From assembly GCA_964413425.1 (NCBI GenBank), contig CAYPST010000020.1, forward strand, positions 1 through 52,259: a stretch of 52,259 nucleotides of DNA, written 5' to 3'. This stretch comes from DATFLS01 sp964413425. GTDB lineage: Bacteria > Fidelibacterota > JAANXI01. Under the pieces are notes generated by a model, which was given only the letters and a program-made list of their open reading frames with translations, had not been told where the DNA came from and did not search any database. The translations under genes were made by a program, and so were the position numbers. Of the stretch, positions 1-9,186 are shown piece after piece. How positions within the stretch are numbered: position 1 is the first letter of the stretch; every line of letters begins with the position of its first letter.

Positions 1-9
1 GAGGAAGTA

Positions 10-1071
10 GTGAGCAGAACAAATCCCCTGGGCGTAGGTATCGCAGGAGCAGGTTCTGTGGCAGACGTGCATGCGGAAGCGCTCAATCAACTGGAGAGTA
101 CGGAGCTGGTCGCTGTATACAGCAGGAATGCAGAGAATGCGAAGCGACTGGCTTCAAAATATGAGGCGGAGTATGCCGCCGATTGGGAGGATTTCCTGGC
201 CGATTCGAAGGTCGAACTGGTCTCCGTGTGTACGCCCAGCGGAGCCCATCTGGAATACGGAGCGCCGGCAGCGGCGGCAGGGAAACATGTTGTGGTGGAA
301 AAACCCATTGAGGTGACCCTGGAAAAGGCCCGGGAATTAATTGAAACCTGCCGCCGGCACCAGGTGCATCTGTCGGTCATTTTCCAGAATCGGTTTCTCC
401 CTGCTGTTCTGCAAATGAAACAGGCGATTACTGAGGGCAGGATCGGGAAGATACATCTTGCCGATGCCTATATCAAGTGGTTCCGGGATCAGGAATACTA
501 TGATTCCGGCGGCTGGCGGGGAACCCTGGCACTGGACGGGGGAGGTGCGTTAATCAATCAGTCTGTTCATACCATTGATTTGCTGCAGTGGCTGGTAGGC
601 GAGGTGGAAGAAATCTATGGATACACCGGGACTTTCACTCATCAGCGGATAGAAGGGGAGGATACCGGGATTGCACTGCTGCGTTTCAGTAATAGGACTA
701 TTGGAGTAATCGAAGGCACTACATCAGTATTTCCGGCCCAGGAGAGAAGACTCGAAATCCATGGGGACCGAGGTACTGCGGTATTGAAGGGCAACAACTT
801 TACCTTGTTGACCGAAGAGTCATCAAATCAAGGCAAACAAGAGGAAGAGGAAGGAGGCGCCGGAGCGGCAAGTCCGTTCGCAGGCTTTTCGGTTGAACCA
901 CACAAGAATCAGTTCGCAGATATCGTGGAGGCGATTCAGGAGGGGAAAGATTCGTCTGTCTCGGGTGAGGAGGCATTGAAATCACTGGGGATCGTCCTGG
1001 GCATTTACGAATCTGCAAACACACATAAACCTGTTCAACTACAGGAGTTTATCCGTCAAAAGATCCGGTAA
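10..1071 (+). CDS. Gfo/Idh/MocA family oxidoreductase
   Basis: Predicted NAD(P)-dependent sugar or cyclitol dehydrogenase of 353 residues. The N-terminal Rossmann fold shows the glycine motif G-A-G at residues 13-15, and the family's E-K-P signature lies at 97-99 (Lys98 is the usual catalytic/cofactor lysine). The C-terminal alpha/beta domain carries His187 in the H-T-I-D-L stretch, a position commonly catalytic in this family. The GTG start at 10 follows a GAGGAAG ribosome site at the very edge of the window, so it appears complete. It lies 125 bp before a CoA-transferase gene on the same strand. The substrate cannot be told from the sequence; nearby uronate genes make a sugar acid or polyol plausible, but this is inference. 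Confidence 0.85.
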   Translation: MSRTNPLGVGIAGAGSVADVHAEALNQLESTELVAVYSRNAENAKRLASKYEAEYAADWEDFLADSKVELVSVCTPSGAHLEYGAPAAAAGKHVVVEKPIEVTLEKARELIETCRRHQVHLSVIFQNRFLPAVLQMKQAITEGRIGKIHLADAYIKWFRDQEYYDSGGWRGTLALDGGGALINQSVHTIDLLQWLVGEVEEIYGYTGTFTHQRIEGEDTGIALLRFSNRTIGVIEGTTSVFPAQERRLEIHGDRGTAVLKGNNFTLLTEESSNQGKQEEEEGGAGAASPFAGFSVEPHKNQFADIVEAIQEGKDSSVSGEEALKSLGIVLGIYESANTHKPVQLQEFIRQKIR

Positions 1072-1196
1072 TCTCTTCTGAGTAAATATGGTCCATAAAT
1101 TCAACCATTCATCAACTGGGGTACGGGTCTCTTTATTTACGATACCTTTCGTGAATATTCCCGTGAAACAAGCGGGTATAGATGAAGGGGAGCAGT

Positions 1197-2750
1197 ATGG
1201 CGTGTGAGAAGGCCATGCCTGCAGAACTGGCCGTCGATCTGATACATTCCGGTGATACGATAGTTATTACCGGTTCCGGCGGCGGAGTAATGGATGCGGA
1301 CTATACCTATCAGGCTTTGGAAAAGAGGTTCTTAGAAACCGGAAAGCCCGCCGATCTCACATTGGTTCATGTGACCGGTATCGGTGACGGGAAAGAAACA
1401 GGGGTCAGTCGATTCGCGCATAAAGGTCTGGTGAAACGGGTCATTGGAGGCCATTGGGGCTGGTCACCGGAAATGATTCAGTTGGCATTGGACAATGAAA
1501 TTGAAGCGTATAACCTTCCCCAGGGAATCCTCTCCTTGTTAACCCGAGAAATCGCCGCCGGTCGCAAAGGAGTCCTGACGAAGCTGGGTAGGCAGACGTT
1601 TATTGATCCACGCCTGGAAGGGGGCAAACTGAACGAAAAGACCACCGAGGATCTGGTGGAAATAATAACTCTGGACGGTGAGGAACTGCTCTTTTACAAA
1701 TCTTTTCCCATAGATGTGGCCATTATCCGGGGTACGACCGCCGATGAAGATGGAAATATCGGAGTAGAGCAGGAAGCGGTGGATCTTGATATCCTCTCCT
1801 CCGCCCAGGCTGCCTATAATAGCGGTGGAGTGGTGATCGCCCAGGTGAAGCGACTGGCCCGGCAGAAAACGCGCCATCCCAGGATGGTGAAAGTCCCCGG
1901 ATTTATGGTGGATGCCGTGGTGGTAAACCCTGCCCAGTGGCAAACCGCCGAGGGGGAATATAATCCGGCATTTTCCGGAGAGATACGCATTCCCATGGAA
2001 GAGATACGCCCTCTGGAATTTGATATTCGCAAAATCGTGGCCCGGCGGGCTGCCCAGGAACTCAAACCGGATGCCGTGGTTAACCTGGGGTTCGGTATCG
2101 CTGACGGCGTGGCAAATATCGCAGCGGAAGAAAATCTGATTGAGCAGATTGTTTTTACTATCGAACAGGGTATTATCGGTGGAATACCGGCAAAGGGGGC
2201 TATCTTTGGCGCCGGATATAATCCCGATCTCATTATCAATGCCCCCAGTCAATTTGATTTTTACCACGGAGGTGGTCTGGATGTGACGTTTCTGGGGTTA
2301 GCTCAGGTCGATCAGTATGGCAACGTGAATGTGAGTAAATTCGGTAATCAGCTCCCGGGATGCGGTGGTTTCATTGATATTTCCCAGAATGCCACAGAGG
2401 TGGTCTTCTGCGCCACGTTTACGACCGGGGGGTTGAAAATCGATATCCAAAATGAGCAGCTCCATATTGTACAGGAGGGCAAGATAAAAAAATTCGTGAG
2501 GGAAGTTGAACAGATCACCTTCAGCGGGGAGTACGCAAGAGCCCAGCACCAGCAGGCACTGTATGTCACAGAACGCGCAGTGTTCCGGCTGCAGCCGGCG
2601 GGAATGGAGCTGATTGAGATCGCACCGGGAGTCGACCTGGAGCAAGACATTCTGGCGCATATGGGTTTTCGTCCCAAAATTGCGGAGCCGTTACCGACTA
2701 TGGATTCCCGGATTTTTAAACCGGAAAAAATGAATGTGTCTATGGAATGA
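1197..2750 (+). CDS. Acyl-CoA:acetate/propionate CoA-transferase (class I, YdiF-like)
   Basis: Fused alpha-beta class I CoA-transferase of 517 residues that would move CoA between an acyl-CoA and a carboxylate such as acetate. The catalytic glutamate is most likely Glu323, in the T-I-E-Q-G-I-I-G-G stretch that matches the family's active-site motif; the N-terminal half carries the glycine-rich G-S-G-G-G nucleotide-loop region. I chose ATG 1197 because AAGGGGAG at 1185-1192 sits at ideal spacing; an in-frame ATG at 1182 lacks such a site. The stop overlaps an ATG of the next frame (ATGA), so it is probably translated together with the enoyl-CoA hydratase. The pair suggests activation and hydration of an organic acid, but the acid is unknown. 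Confidence 0.88.
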   Translation: MACEKAMPAELAVDLIHSGDTIVITGSGGGVMDADYTYQALEKRFLETGKPADLTLVHVTGIGDGKETGVSRFAHKGLVKRVIGGHWGWSPEMIQLALDNEIEAYNLPQGILSLLTREIAAGRKGVLTKLGRQTFIDPRLEGGKLNEKTTEDLVEIITLDGEELLFYKSFPIDVAIIRGTTADEDGNIGVEQEAVDLDILSSAQAAYNSGGVVIAQVKRLARQKTRHPRMVKVPGFMVDAVVVNPAQWQTAEGEYNPAFSGEIRIPMEEIRPLEFDIRKIVARRAAQELKPDAVVNLGFGIADGVANIAAEENLIEQIVFTIEQGIIGGIPAKGAIFGAGYNPDLIINAPSQFDFYHGGGLDVTFLGLAQVDQYGNVNVSKFGNQLPGCGGFIDISQNATEVVFCATFTTGGLKIDIQNEQLHIVQEGKIKKFVREVEQITFSGEYARAQHQQALYVTERAVFRLQPAGMELIEIAPGVDLEQDILAHMGFRPKIAEPLPTMDSRIFKPEKMNVSME

Positions 2751-2758
2751 GGGAACCC

Positions 2759-3541
2759 ATGGCTGAAAACGAGACGATGATTGTTCGGGAGTCACCGGCA
2801 GAATACATTACTACCCTCAGGATCAACCGGCCGGATGCACAAAATGCCTTGAACTTTACAGTGTTGGATTCTCTGGAAGCCCATCTACTGGAGTTACAAA
2901 ATTCGGAAATCAGAGCATTGATTGTCACGGGAACGGGGGGAGTTTTCTGTTCCGGAGCGGATCTGAAGCTGATTGCTGACTTTTCGCCGGCAGATGCCCG
3001 TGAATTCTCGGTGCGGGGCCATGAGGTATTGCAGCTGATTGAAGAGTTCCCGGCGCCGGTGATAGCTGCTGTCAACGGGTATGCTCTTGGAGGGGGATGC
3101 GAGCTGGCGTGTGCCTGCGATCTCCGGTATACAGGTGAATCAGCACAATGGGGCCAGCCTGAATCAAGGGTTGGCATGATCACGGGATGGGGCGGGACAT
3201 TCCGCCTGCCCCGCATTATCGGCGTGGCCAGAGCAAAGGAGCTGGTCTTCACTGCAAAGATGATCGATGCCCGGGAAGCGCACGCGATTGGCCTGGTCAA
3301 CGATATTTTTCCGGATGAGGAACTGTTAGACAGTGTGGCGCAGGTAGCCGGGGAGATCGCCCGGAATGCCCCGGTTGCAAACAAACTCAGCAAACGCATG
3401 TTGAACCGATTCCGGGATGATAAGGAGGCGGTAAAGACAGAAGAAAGTTTGGCCCTGGCGTTCTGTGTGACCACCGAAGATCAATCAGAAGGAATCAGGG
3501 CCTTTCTGGAAAAGCGATCTCCGGTGTTTCGAAATAAATGA
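2759..3541 (+). CDS. Enoyl-CoA hydratase/isomerase (crotonase family)
   Basis: Crotonase-fold protein of 260 residues. The oxyanion-hole region G-G-G-C-E-L-A and the segment W-G-Q-P-E are present. Both glutamates needed for hydration in the classical enzyme are conserved here (Glu115 and Glu135), so hydratase activity is more likely than a decarboxylase or isomerase variant. ATG 2759 is preferred because GAGGGAA at 2749-2755 lies just upstream; an ATG at 2747 overlaps the stop of the CoA-transferase. The gene belongs to an operon with the CoA-transferase and perhaps the following SDR. The acyl-CoA substrate is not apparent. No acyl-CoA dehydrogenase or thiolase is found in the window, so this is not a complete beta-oxidation set. 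Confidence 0.88.
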   Translation: MAENETMIVRESPAEYITTLRINRPDAQNALNFTVLDSLEAHLLELQNSEIRALIVTGTGGVFCSGADLKLIADFSPADAREFSVRGHEVLQLIEEFPAPVIAAVNGYALGGGCELACACDLRYTGESAQWGQPESRVGMITGWGGTFRLPRIIGVARAKELVFTAKMIDAREAHAIGLVNDIFPDEELLDSVAQVAGEIARNAPVANKLSKRMLNRFRDDKEAVKTEESLALAFCVTTEDQSEGIRAFLEKRSPVFRNK

Positions 3542-3596
3542 TGAGCGTGCCGGAGTGACGTGAGTACAGGAACTATAGAAGGGGAAACCGGATGAT

Positions 3597-4367
3597 ATGA
3601 AACGAATTGCCCTTATCACAGGAGGAAGGCGCGGCATCGGGTTTGGAATAGCGCAGGCGCTTGCGCGTGCAGGTGTAAATCTGGTGATAAATGATGTGGC
3701 TCCTGAGGCCGAGGTAAGTGAAACGATAGATCAACTAACTCACCAGGGTGGGGAAGTGCTGTACTCCCAGGCCGATATCTCGCAACCCGCCGATCGAACC
3801 CGACTGGTCAGCGAGGCCCTGGAACGATTTGGCACGATTCACATTCTGGTCAATAATGCCGGTGTTGCCCCTGAAGAAAGAACGGACATTCTTTCAGCCA
3901 CAGAACGCAGCTTCGAGCGAGTCATGAAAATCAATTTGCAGGGTCCATATTTTCTAACCCAGTCTACTGCCAAACATATGATTCAGCAGAAAGAAAAGCA
4001 CCCGGAAGCATTTTTCTGCATTGTGAATATTGCCTCAAGCAATTCCCAGGCTGCCTCCACTGACAGGGGCGAGTACTGTGTCTCCAAGGCCGGGGTGAGT
4101 ATGGCAACCAAATTATGGGCTGTTCGGCTGGGTGAGTATAACATTCCGGTGTACGAAATTCGTCCGGGCATCATCAAAACGGATATGACCAGCGGTGTAA
4201 TCCAAAAGTACGACCGGATGATCGGGGAAGGCCTGCTCCTGCAGCCGAGATGGGGATTGCCTGAGGATATCGGACGGGCCGTCAGAGCCTTGGTGCGTGG
4301 AGATTTCGCCTATTCCACCGGCCAGGTTTTCTATGTCGATGGTGGGCAACTTATTCAAAGACTCTAG
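3597..4367 (+). CDS. SDR family dehydrogenase, 3-oxoacyl-reductase-like
   Basis: Short-chain dehydrogenase/reductase of 256 residues. The cofactor motif T-G-G-R-R-G-I-G lies near residues 8-15, N-N-A-G follows in the middle, and the catalytic Tyr160-x3-Lys164 pair sits in Y-C-V-S-K with serines near 147-148. The C-terminus has the usual V-D-G-G motif. It follows the enoyl-CoA hydratase by 55 bp and probably shares its transcript. It could oxidise a hydroxyacyl-CoA made by the hydratase, or act on a sugar acid; sequence alone does not decide. It looks like the FabG branch, yet its catabolic neighbours make a role in fatty acid synthesis unlikely. Confidence 0.82.
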   Translation: MKRIALITGGRRGIGFGIAQALARAGVNLVINDVAPEAEVSETIDQLTHQGGEVLYSQADISQPADRTRLVSEALERFGTIHILVNNAGVAPEERTDILSATERSFERVMKINLQGPYFLTQSTAKHMIQQKEKHPEAFFCIVNIASSNSQAASTDRGEYCVSKAGVSMATKLWAVRLGEYNIPVYEIRPGIIKTDMTSGVIQKYDRMIGEGLLLQPRWGLPEDIGRAVRALVRGDFAYSTGQVFYVDGGQLIQRL

Positions 4368-4743
4368 CGCTGGTTTCTGAGTGAAAGAATAGTATTGAAT
4401 AGTATTGATTGGTATAAGAAGAGCAACTCCGAAGATTATCGATTCAATTATGAAAATATTTGTCATTTGTAATTTAATATGAATTGTTGTAAAAGATAAA
4501 CTACTAAATAAAAATATGGAATATCTTATTTCTATTCTGATTTTAAATAGATTATATAAACAATAAACAAATCTTTACTCTTTTTTATGCATTCTCTATT
4601 TTATGCACTACGAAAAATTAGCAAATATTTTTACGAAGTCAGTGGTGCAAACTCGAAGTGGAATCACTGGAAATCGTAATGAAAGTGTTAGGAGTGCTCG
4701 CTGAACGCCACAACAGGAAACATTATCTCTAGAGGAGATGTTC
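4368..4743 (+). other. AT-rich intergenic region before the uronate operon
   Basis: This 376-bp stretch is clearly more AT-rich than its surroundings and holds no convincing gene. It contains a perfect tandem pair of the 10-mer AATAGTATTG at 4388-4407 and a direct repeat TTTTATGCA at 4583-4591 and 4599-4607, 16 bp apart. A weak promoter candidate is TTGTAA (4467-4472), 17 bp, TAAAAG (4490-4495). The repeats could be operator half-sites for a uronate-responsive regulator, but no regulator gene is in the window and this is only a suggestion. No terminator-type hairpin was seen after the upstream gene. Confidence 0.45.
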
Positions 4744-6108
4744 ATGGGATTTCTGGACGAAAATTATCTGTTAGAATGCGGGGCTGCCCGGGATCTATAT
4801 CTGCGGGTTAAAGGTTTGCCTATTCTGGATGCCCACAATCATGCGGATATCCGGGAGATCGTGGAGAATGAGCCCTGGTCTGATATCTGGCAGGTTGAAG
4901 GTGCCACGGATCATTATGTATGGGAGGTGCTGCGAAAACGGGGTATACCGGAAGAAAAAATCACCGGAAGTGCCAGCAACAAGGAAAAGTGGGATGCCAT
5001 GGCATCAGTATTTCCGGAGTTAATTGGAAATCCGACCTATGAATGGGTGCATCTCGATCTGCGCAGGCGCTTCGGCATTAATGAGATAATTTCCGCCGGG
5101 ACCGGTGATGCAATATGGGAACAGACCAAAGCGCAGCTGGATAAACCGGAGATGCGTCCACAATCTGTGTTGAAGGCAATGAAGGTTGAGGTCATGTGCA
5201 CCACCGACGATCCGACCGTGCAGCTTCCCTATCACGAACAGGCGCAGAAGGAAGTAAAGGACACAAAAATATTTCCTACCTGGCGGCCGGATAAAGTGAT
5301 GGACGTGGACAAGGATTCGTGGAAAGAAATCGTTGAGCACCTGGGAGAAGACACGGATACCGATGTGGCCGCATTGTCGGGAGTGCTTGATGCGCTGCAG
5401 AAAACCCATGACTATTTTGCAGAAGTGGGTTGTGTTGCCAGTGATCACGGTGTTCAAAAACCGTATGGTCATTATGTGCCCACTGATCGTGCTGCAAAAA
5501 TTCATAGGAAGGCCTTCCGGGGAAAAGATCTGACGGCAGAAGAAATCCGGGATTACAAAGCCTACATGCTGGTGCAATTCGGTAAAATGAACCAGCAAAC
5601 CGATTGGGTGACGCAGTTGCACATTGGGCCGGTACGGGATTACCGGGACGTGTTGTACGAATCCCTCGGTCCGGATACAGGAGGCGATATCTCAACCCAG
5701 AATATCGAGTTCGTGAACAATCTCCGTTATTTTCTCAACGAGTTTGACGAACAGCTGAAAATTATTCTCTATTGTGTGGACCCATCTCACCTCCCCACGT
5801 TGGGTACACTGGCTCGTGCCTTCCCGAATGTCAGTATCGGGGCGCCCTGGTGGTGGAATGACAGCCCGTATGGTATGGAAACGCATCTGAAATATATCGC
5901 AACGGTCGATCTGTTAAGTAATCATGCGGGCATGGTGACAGACTCCAGGAAGTTGATGTCGTTTGACTCCAGAACAGAAATGTTCCGGCGGACCCTCTGC
6001 AATGTGGTTGGCGAGATGGTGGAGAAGGGGCAAGTACCGGAAGGCCCGGCAGAAGATCTGGTTGTGTCGCTCTCATATGATCGTCCCAAAGAACTGTTTT
6101 TTGAATGA
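4744..6108 (+). CDS. uxaC: Glucuronate isomerase (uronate isomerase)
   Basis: Uronate isomerase of 454 residues. It converts D-glucuronate to D-fructuronate and D-galacturonate to D-tagaturonate in the cytoplasm, the first step of the isomerase route. It belongs to the amidohydrolase fold; the metal-binding motif D-A-H-N-H (His31, His33) lies near the N-terminus, as in the family, and length and overall layout fit. ATG 4744 is chosen because GGAG at 4734-4737 precedes it by six bases; ATG 4738 would abut the ribosome site. It opens a same-strand run with a TRAP importer, a tagaturonate epimerase and an SDR reductase, which together make a coherent hexuronate pathway. No kinase or mannonate dehydratase is in the window. 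Confidence 0.93.
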   Translation: MGFLDENYLLECGAARDLYLRVKGLPILDAHNHADIREIVENEPWSDIWQVEGATDHYVWEVLRKRGIPEEKITGSASNKEKWDAMASVFPELIGNPTYEWVHLDLRRRFGINEIISAGTGDAIWEQTKAQLDKPEMRPQSVLKAMKVEVMCTTDDPTVQLPYHEQAQKEVKDTKIFPTWRPDKVMDVDKDSWKEIVEHLGEDTDTDVAALSGVLDALQKTHDYFAEVGCVASDHGVQKPYGHYVPTDRAAKIHRKAFRGKDLTAEEIRDYKAYMLVQFGKMNQQTDWVTQLHIGPVRDYRDVLYESLGPDTGGDISTQNIEFVNNLRYFLNEFDEQLKIILYCVDPSHLPTLGTLARAFPNVSIGAPWWWNDSPYGMETHLKYIATVDLLSNHAGMVTDSRKLMSFDSRTEMFRRTLCNVVGEMVEKGQVPEGPAEDLVVSLSYDRPKELFFE

Positions 6109-6156
6109 TCTCTGAAATCGATAACTGCAGGAAACGCGCGCAGAAGGATTGATATC

Positions 6157-7149
6157 ATGACGAAGTCTTATGCCATCGTATATTTTGGTGTACTTCTACT
6201 CCTGGTCGGGATGATTACCGGATGCCGTTCCGAAACCGATACGCTTATAATTAAATTAGGGCACGGTCTGGCCCCTTCTCATCCTGTACATCAGGCCATG
6301 GAGTACATGGCGCAGCGGGTGAAGACAAAGTCGAATGGCACCATGCGAATCGACATCTATCCCAGTGAACAGTTGGGCTCAGAGCGAGAATGCCTGGAAT
6401 TACTGCAAATCGGAAGCCTGGGTATGACCAAGACGTCCACCAGTCCGCTGGAATCTTTCACTCCCATCTTTAAGGTCTTTGGTCTTCCCTATCTGTTTCG
6501 GGATGACGAGCACCGGTTTCAGGCGTTGGAAGGAGAGATTGGAGAGGAGTTGCTGAGAGCGCCATTCGATAATCAGCTCCTGGGATTATGCTATTATGAT
6601 GCAGGCAGTCGCAGTTTTTATACTGTGAACCGGCCTATCCGGACTCCGGATGATCTTGAAGGGTTGAAGATCCGCACACAAGAGAGCACCACGGCAATGC
6701 AGATGGTGCAGGCGCTCGGGGGCTCCCCGACTCCGATTGCCTGGGGCGAGCTCTACTCGGCACTTCAGCAGGGAATTGTGGATGGGGCCGAGAACAATCC
6801 TCCCAGTTTCCATCTGTCTCATCATTATGAAGTGTGTGGTTACTATAGCCTGGATCAGCATACAGCAGTCCCGGACATATTGCTTATCAGCAGGCATCTC
6901 TGGGAAGAGCTCACGGCCGAGCAGCAGCGCATTATCAAAGAATCTGCCGTGGAGTCCGCGGAACGTCAAAAGGAACTCTGGGCCCAGGCAACCGAAGAGG
7001 CGATGGCAATAGTGGAAGAGGCCGGAGTGGAGATCATCCGTCCGGACAAGGGCCCGTTTCGCGAGAAAGTTGCTGGATTGTATGATCAGTACAGGGAACA
7101 GTTCCCTGAGATATACGAAATTGCTCAAAGAATCAGAGAAGTGGAATAG
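6157..7149 (+). CDS. dctP: TRAP transporter substrate-binding protein (DctP family), lipoprotein
   Basis: Periplasmic solute receptor of a TRAP transporter, 330 residues. The N-terminus is a lipoprotein signal with the lipobox ending at Cys23 (M-I-T-G-C), so the receptor is probably membrane-tethered, which is less common than free DctP proteins. Arg173 in the L-K-I-R-T motif is the family's conserved carboxylate-binding arginine, so the ligand is an organic or sugar acid. It is followed directly by the small and large membrane subunits and sits between uxaC and uxaE. A hexuronate ligand (glucuronate, galacturonate or an oligomer product) is inferred from this context rather than shown. Confidence 0.9.
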   Translation: MTKSYAIVYFGVLLLLVGMITGCRSETDTLIIKLGHGLAPSHPVHQAMEYMAQRVKTKSNGTMRIDIYPSEQLGSERECLELLQIGSLGMTKTSTSPLESFTPIFKVFGLPYLFRDDEHRFQALEGEIGEELLRAPFDNQLLGLCYYDAGSRSFYTVNRPIRTPDDLEGLKIRTQESTTAMQMVQALGGSPTPIAWGELYSALQQGIVDGAENNPPSFHLSHHYEVCGYYSLDQHTAVPDILLISRHLWEELTAEQQRIIKESAVESAERQKELWAQATEEAMAIVEEAGVEIIRPDKGPFREKVAGLYDQYREQFPEIYEIAQRIREVE

Positions 7150-7151
7150 CC

Positions 7152-7682
7152 ATGAAAAGATTAATATCTGTGATTGATAACTTTTTGAAGTGGTTCGTGA
7201 TTGTGGTCATGGCAGCCAACGTGATCAATGTGCTCTGGCAGGTGTTCACCCGATTTGTATTGGGGAATCCCAGTTCCTGGACAGAGGAACTGGCGCGTTT
7301 TCTGCTGATTTGGGTCTCGCTTTTGGGTGCGGCCTATACCCACCGGATCAAAGGACATATTGCCATCGATGTGATCGCCAACAAGTTTACAGGCCCGGCG
7401 CGACACTATTCCCGGATGTTTATTCAGTTCTGTGTCTTTCTTTTCGCTCTGGTGGCCATGGTGATCGGCGGGCTGAAACTTGTGAGCCTCACCCTTTCGC
7501 TGGGTCAGGTGTCTGCCGCATTACAGGTGAAAATGGGGTATGTGTATTCGGTAATCCCGATCAGTGGGATATTAATCATGTTCTATTCAGGGCTCTACTT
7601 CATTAATCATGTTCGGGCGCAATTTTTGAATAAGGAGCCGTTGATGGGAGACGTCGGGGAAATAATGACAACTGCAGAATAG
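7152..7682 (+). CDS. dctQ: TRAP transporter small permease subunit (DctQ family)
   Basis: Integral membrane protein of 176 residues with about four hydrophobic helices. An N-terminal W-x-E-E-x-A-R motif (residues near 48-54) follows the first helix, as is typical of DctQ subunits. It starts two bases after the stop of the binding-protein gene and is followed 12 bp later by the large subunit, so the three are one transcription unit. It would work with DctM in sodium-driven import of a carboxylated sugar. Function follows from the order and topology; the sequence itself carries few diagnostic residues. Confidence 0.88.
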   Translation: MKRLISVIDNFLKWFVIVVMAANVINVLWQVFTRFVLGNPSSWTEELARFLLIWVSLLGAAYTHRIKGHIAIDVIANKFTGPARHYSRMFIQFCVFLFALVAMVIGGLKLVSLTLSLGQVSAALQVKMGYVYSVIPISGILIMFYSGLYFINHVRAQFLNKEPLMGDVGEIMTTAE

Positions 7683-7694
7683 ACAGGGAATTCC

Positions 7695-8993
7695 ATGATT
7701 CTAACAGACGTATTAATGCTGGTTATTGTATTTGCGGTGTTGTTAATACTGGGCGTACCGATTTCTTTTAGTATTGGTCTCTCCACCCTGGTCACAATGC
7801 TTCTCAGCATTGATGTGATGCCGGCATTCACGACGCTGTCTCAGCAAATTGGAACCAGTTTGGACAGTTTTGCCCTTCTGGCCATCCCGTTTTTCATCCT
7901 GGCAGGGCAGATCATGAATCACGGGGGCATTGCCCGGCGGCTCATCGGATTTGCCGAGGTGATGGTTGGCGGCTTACGGGGCGGCCTGTCTTATGTGATC
8001 GTTGTGGCCTGCATGCTGTTCGGTGCTATTTCCGGCTCAGCCGTGGCAGCTACGGCAGCTATTGGGGGCTTTATGATTCCATTGATGGTCAAAGAAGGCT
8101 ATGACCGGAATTTCAGTGCTGCGGTGAACATCACTGCTTCCACCACCGGCCTGGTCATTCCTCCCAGCAATATTCTGATTGTCTATGCCTTTGCCAGCGG
8201 GGGCACCTCTGTCGCTGCCCTGTTTCTGGCAGGCTATCTGCCGGGAATTCTGGTCGGGCTGGGGTTGATTGCAGTGGCAGGAATCTATTCTGTGAGGCAT
8301 AATTATCCGGCAGCAGCCAAAGTTTCCCTGAAAGAGGCAGGGAAGAGATTCCTGGACGCCATTCTCGGTATCTTCATGATTGTTGTGGTCATTGGAGGGA
8401 TTGTGGCCGGGTATTTTACAGCCACGGAAGCCTCGGCTATCGCAGTGGCGTATGCCTTCCTGCTGGCGGTGGTGCTCTACCGGGAGGTGCAATGGAAGGA
8501 TTTACCGAAAATCTTGCTGGATACCTCCGCGACTACAGCCATGGTGATGCTGCTGATTGCGACTTCTGTCGCTATGTCCTGGATCATGTCCTATGTCCGT
8601 ATCCCTCAGACGGTGAGTGCTGCTCTTATCGGTCTCACGGAGAACAAGATTATTATTCTTCTGATAATTAATGTGGTCTTGCTTTTGGTTGGAACATTTA
8701 TGGATATGACTCCGGCCGTCCTGATCTTTACACCAATCTTTCTGCCAGCCGTTATGAATCTGGGGATGGACCCGGTCCATTTCGGGATTATAATTGTCCT
8801 GAATCTCTGTGTCGGGTTATGCACACCGCCGGTAGGCACCGTGCTCTTTGTGGGAACCGGCGTGGCAAACACGGCCATTGAGAAGGTAATAAAACCGCTC
8901 TTACCGCTCTATGCGGTGATGGTCGTCGGCCTCCTGGTGGTGACTTTTGTTCCGTGGCTCAGCATGTTCCTGCCCAACATATTTGGTTTTTAG
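7695..8993 (+). CDS. dctM: TRAP transporter large permease subunit (DctM family)
   Basis: Large membrane subunit of 432 residues with roughly a dozen hydrophobic segments. It shows family hallmarks: a G-A-I-S-G-S stretch near residues 113-118, the following P-P-S-N motif, and in the second half M-D-M-T-P and C-T-P-P-V-G. Such pairs of serine/proline-rich re-entrant elements form the sodium and substrate sites in this family. The gene completes the DctPQM importer and ends about 190 bp before the start of the epimerase gene. The 190-bp spacer contains no clear gene or terminator. Confidence 0.92.
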   Translation: MILTDVLMLVIVFAVLLILGVPISFSIGLSTLVTMLLSIDVMPAFTTLSQQIGTSLDSFALLAIPFFILAGQIMNHGGIARRLIGFAEVMVGGLRGGLSYVIVVACMLFGAISGSAVAATAAIGGFMIPLMVKEGYDRNFSAAVNITASTTGLVIPPSNILIVYAFASGGTSVAALFLAGYLPGILVGLGLIAVAGIYSVRHNYPAAAKVSLKEAGKRFLDAILGIFMIVVVIGGIVAGYFTATEASAIAVAYAFLLAVVLYREVQWKDLPKILLDTSATTAMVMLLIATSVAMSWIMSYVRIPQTVSAALIGLTENKIIILLIINVVLLLVGTFMDMTPAVLIFTPIFLPAVMNLGMDPVHFGIIIVLNLCVGLCTPPVGTVLFVGTGVANTAIEKVIKPLLPLYAVMVVGLLVVTFVPWLSMFLPNIFGF

Positions 8994-9186
8994 AGTAAGC
9001 AGTGAGTGAAATACAATCCCAGGGAGAAAAGAATGCTCGATGGATATTTTGCAGAAACAAGCTCTTCTGGAATTCAGGTAGAAATATGGTCACCCTCTTG
9101 ATCTCCGACCGGATGTGCGTATCTGTAATGCGGATGAGTCTGCCCGCATTGAAAGCAGTTATAAAAAGTACAACTTCGAGGTAATA

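Noticed and set aside
1539..2267. Long open frame on the minus strand inside the CoA-transferase gene
   Set aside because: It is a shadow of the plus-strand gene; the sequence shows no family motif and no ribosome site.
2740..3474. Minus-strand open frame across the enoyl-CoA hydratase
   Set aside because: Serine/arginine-rich shadow of a well-supported plus-strand gene with both catalytic glutamates.
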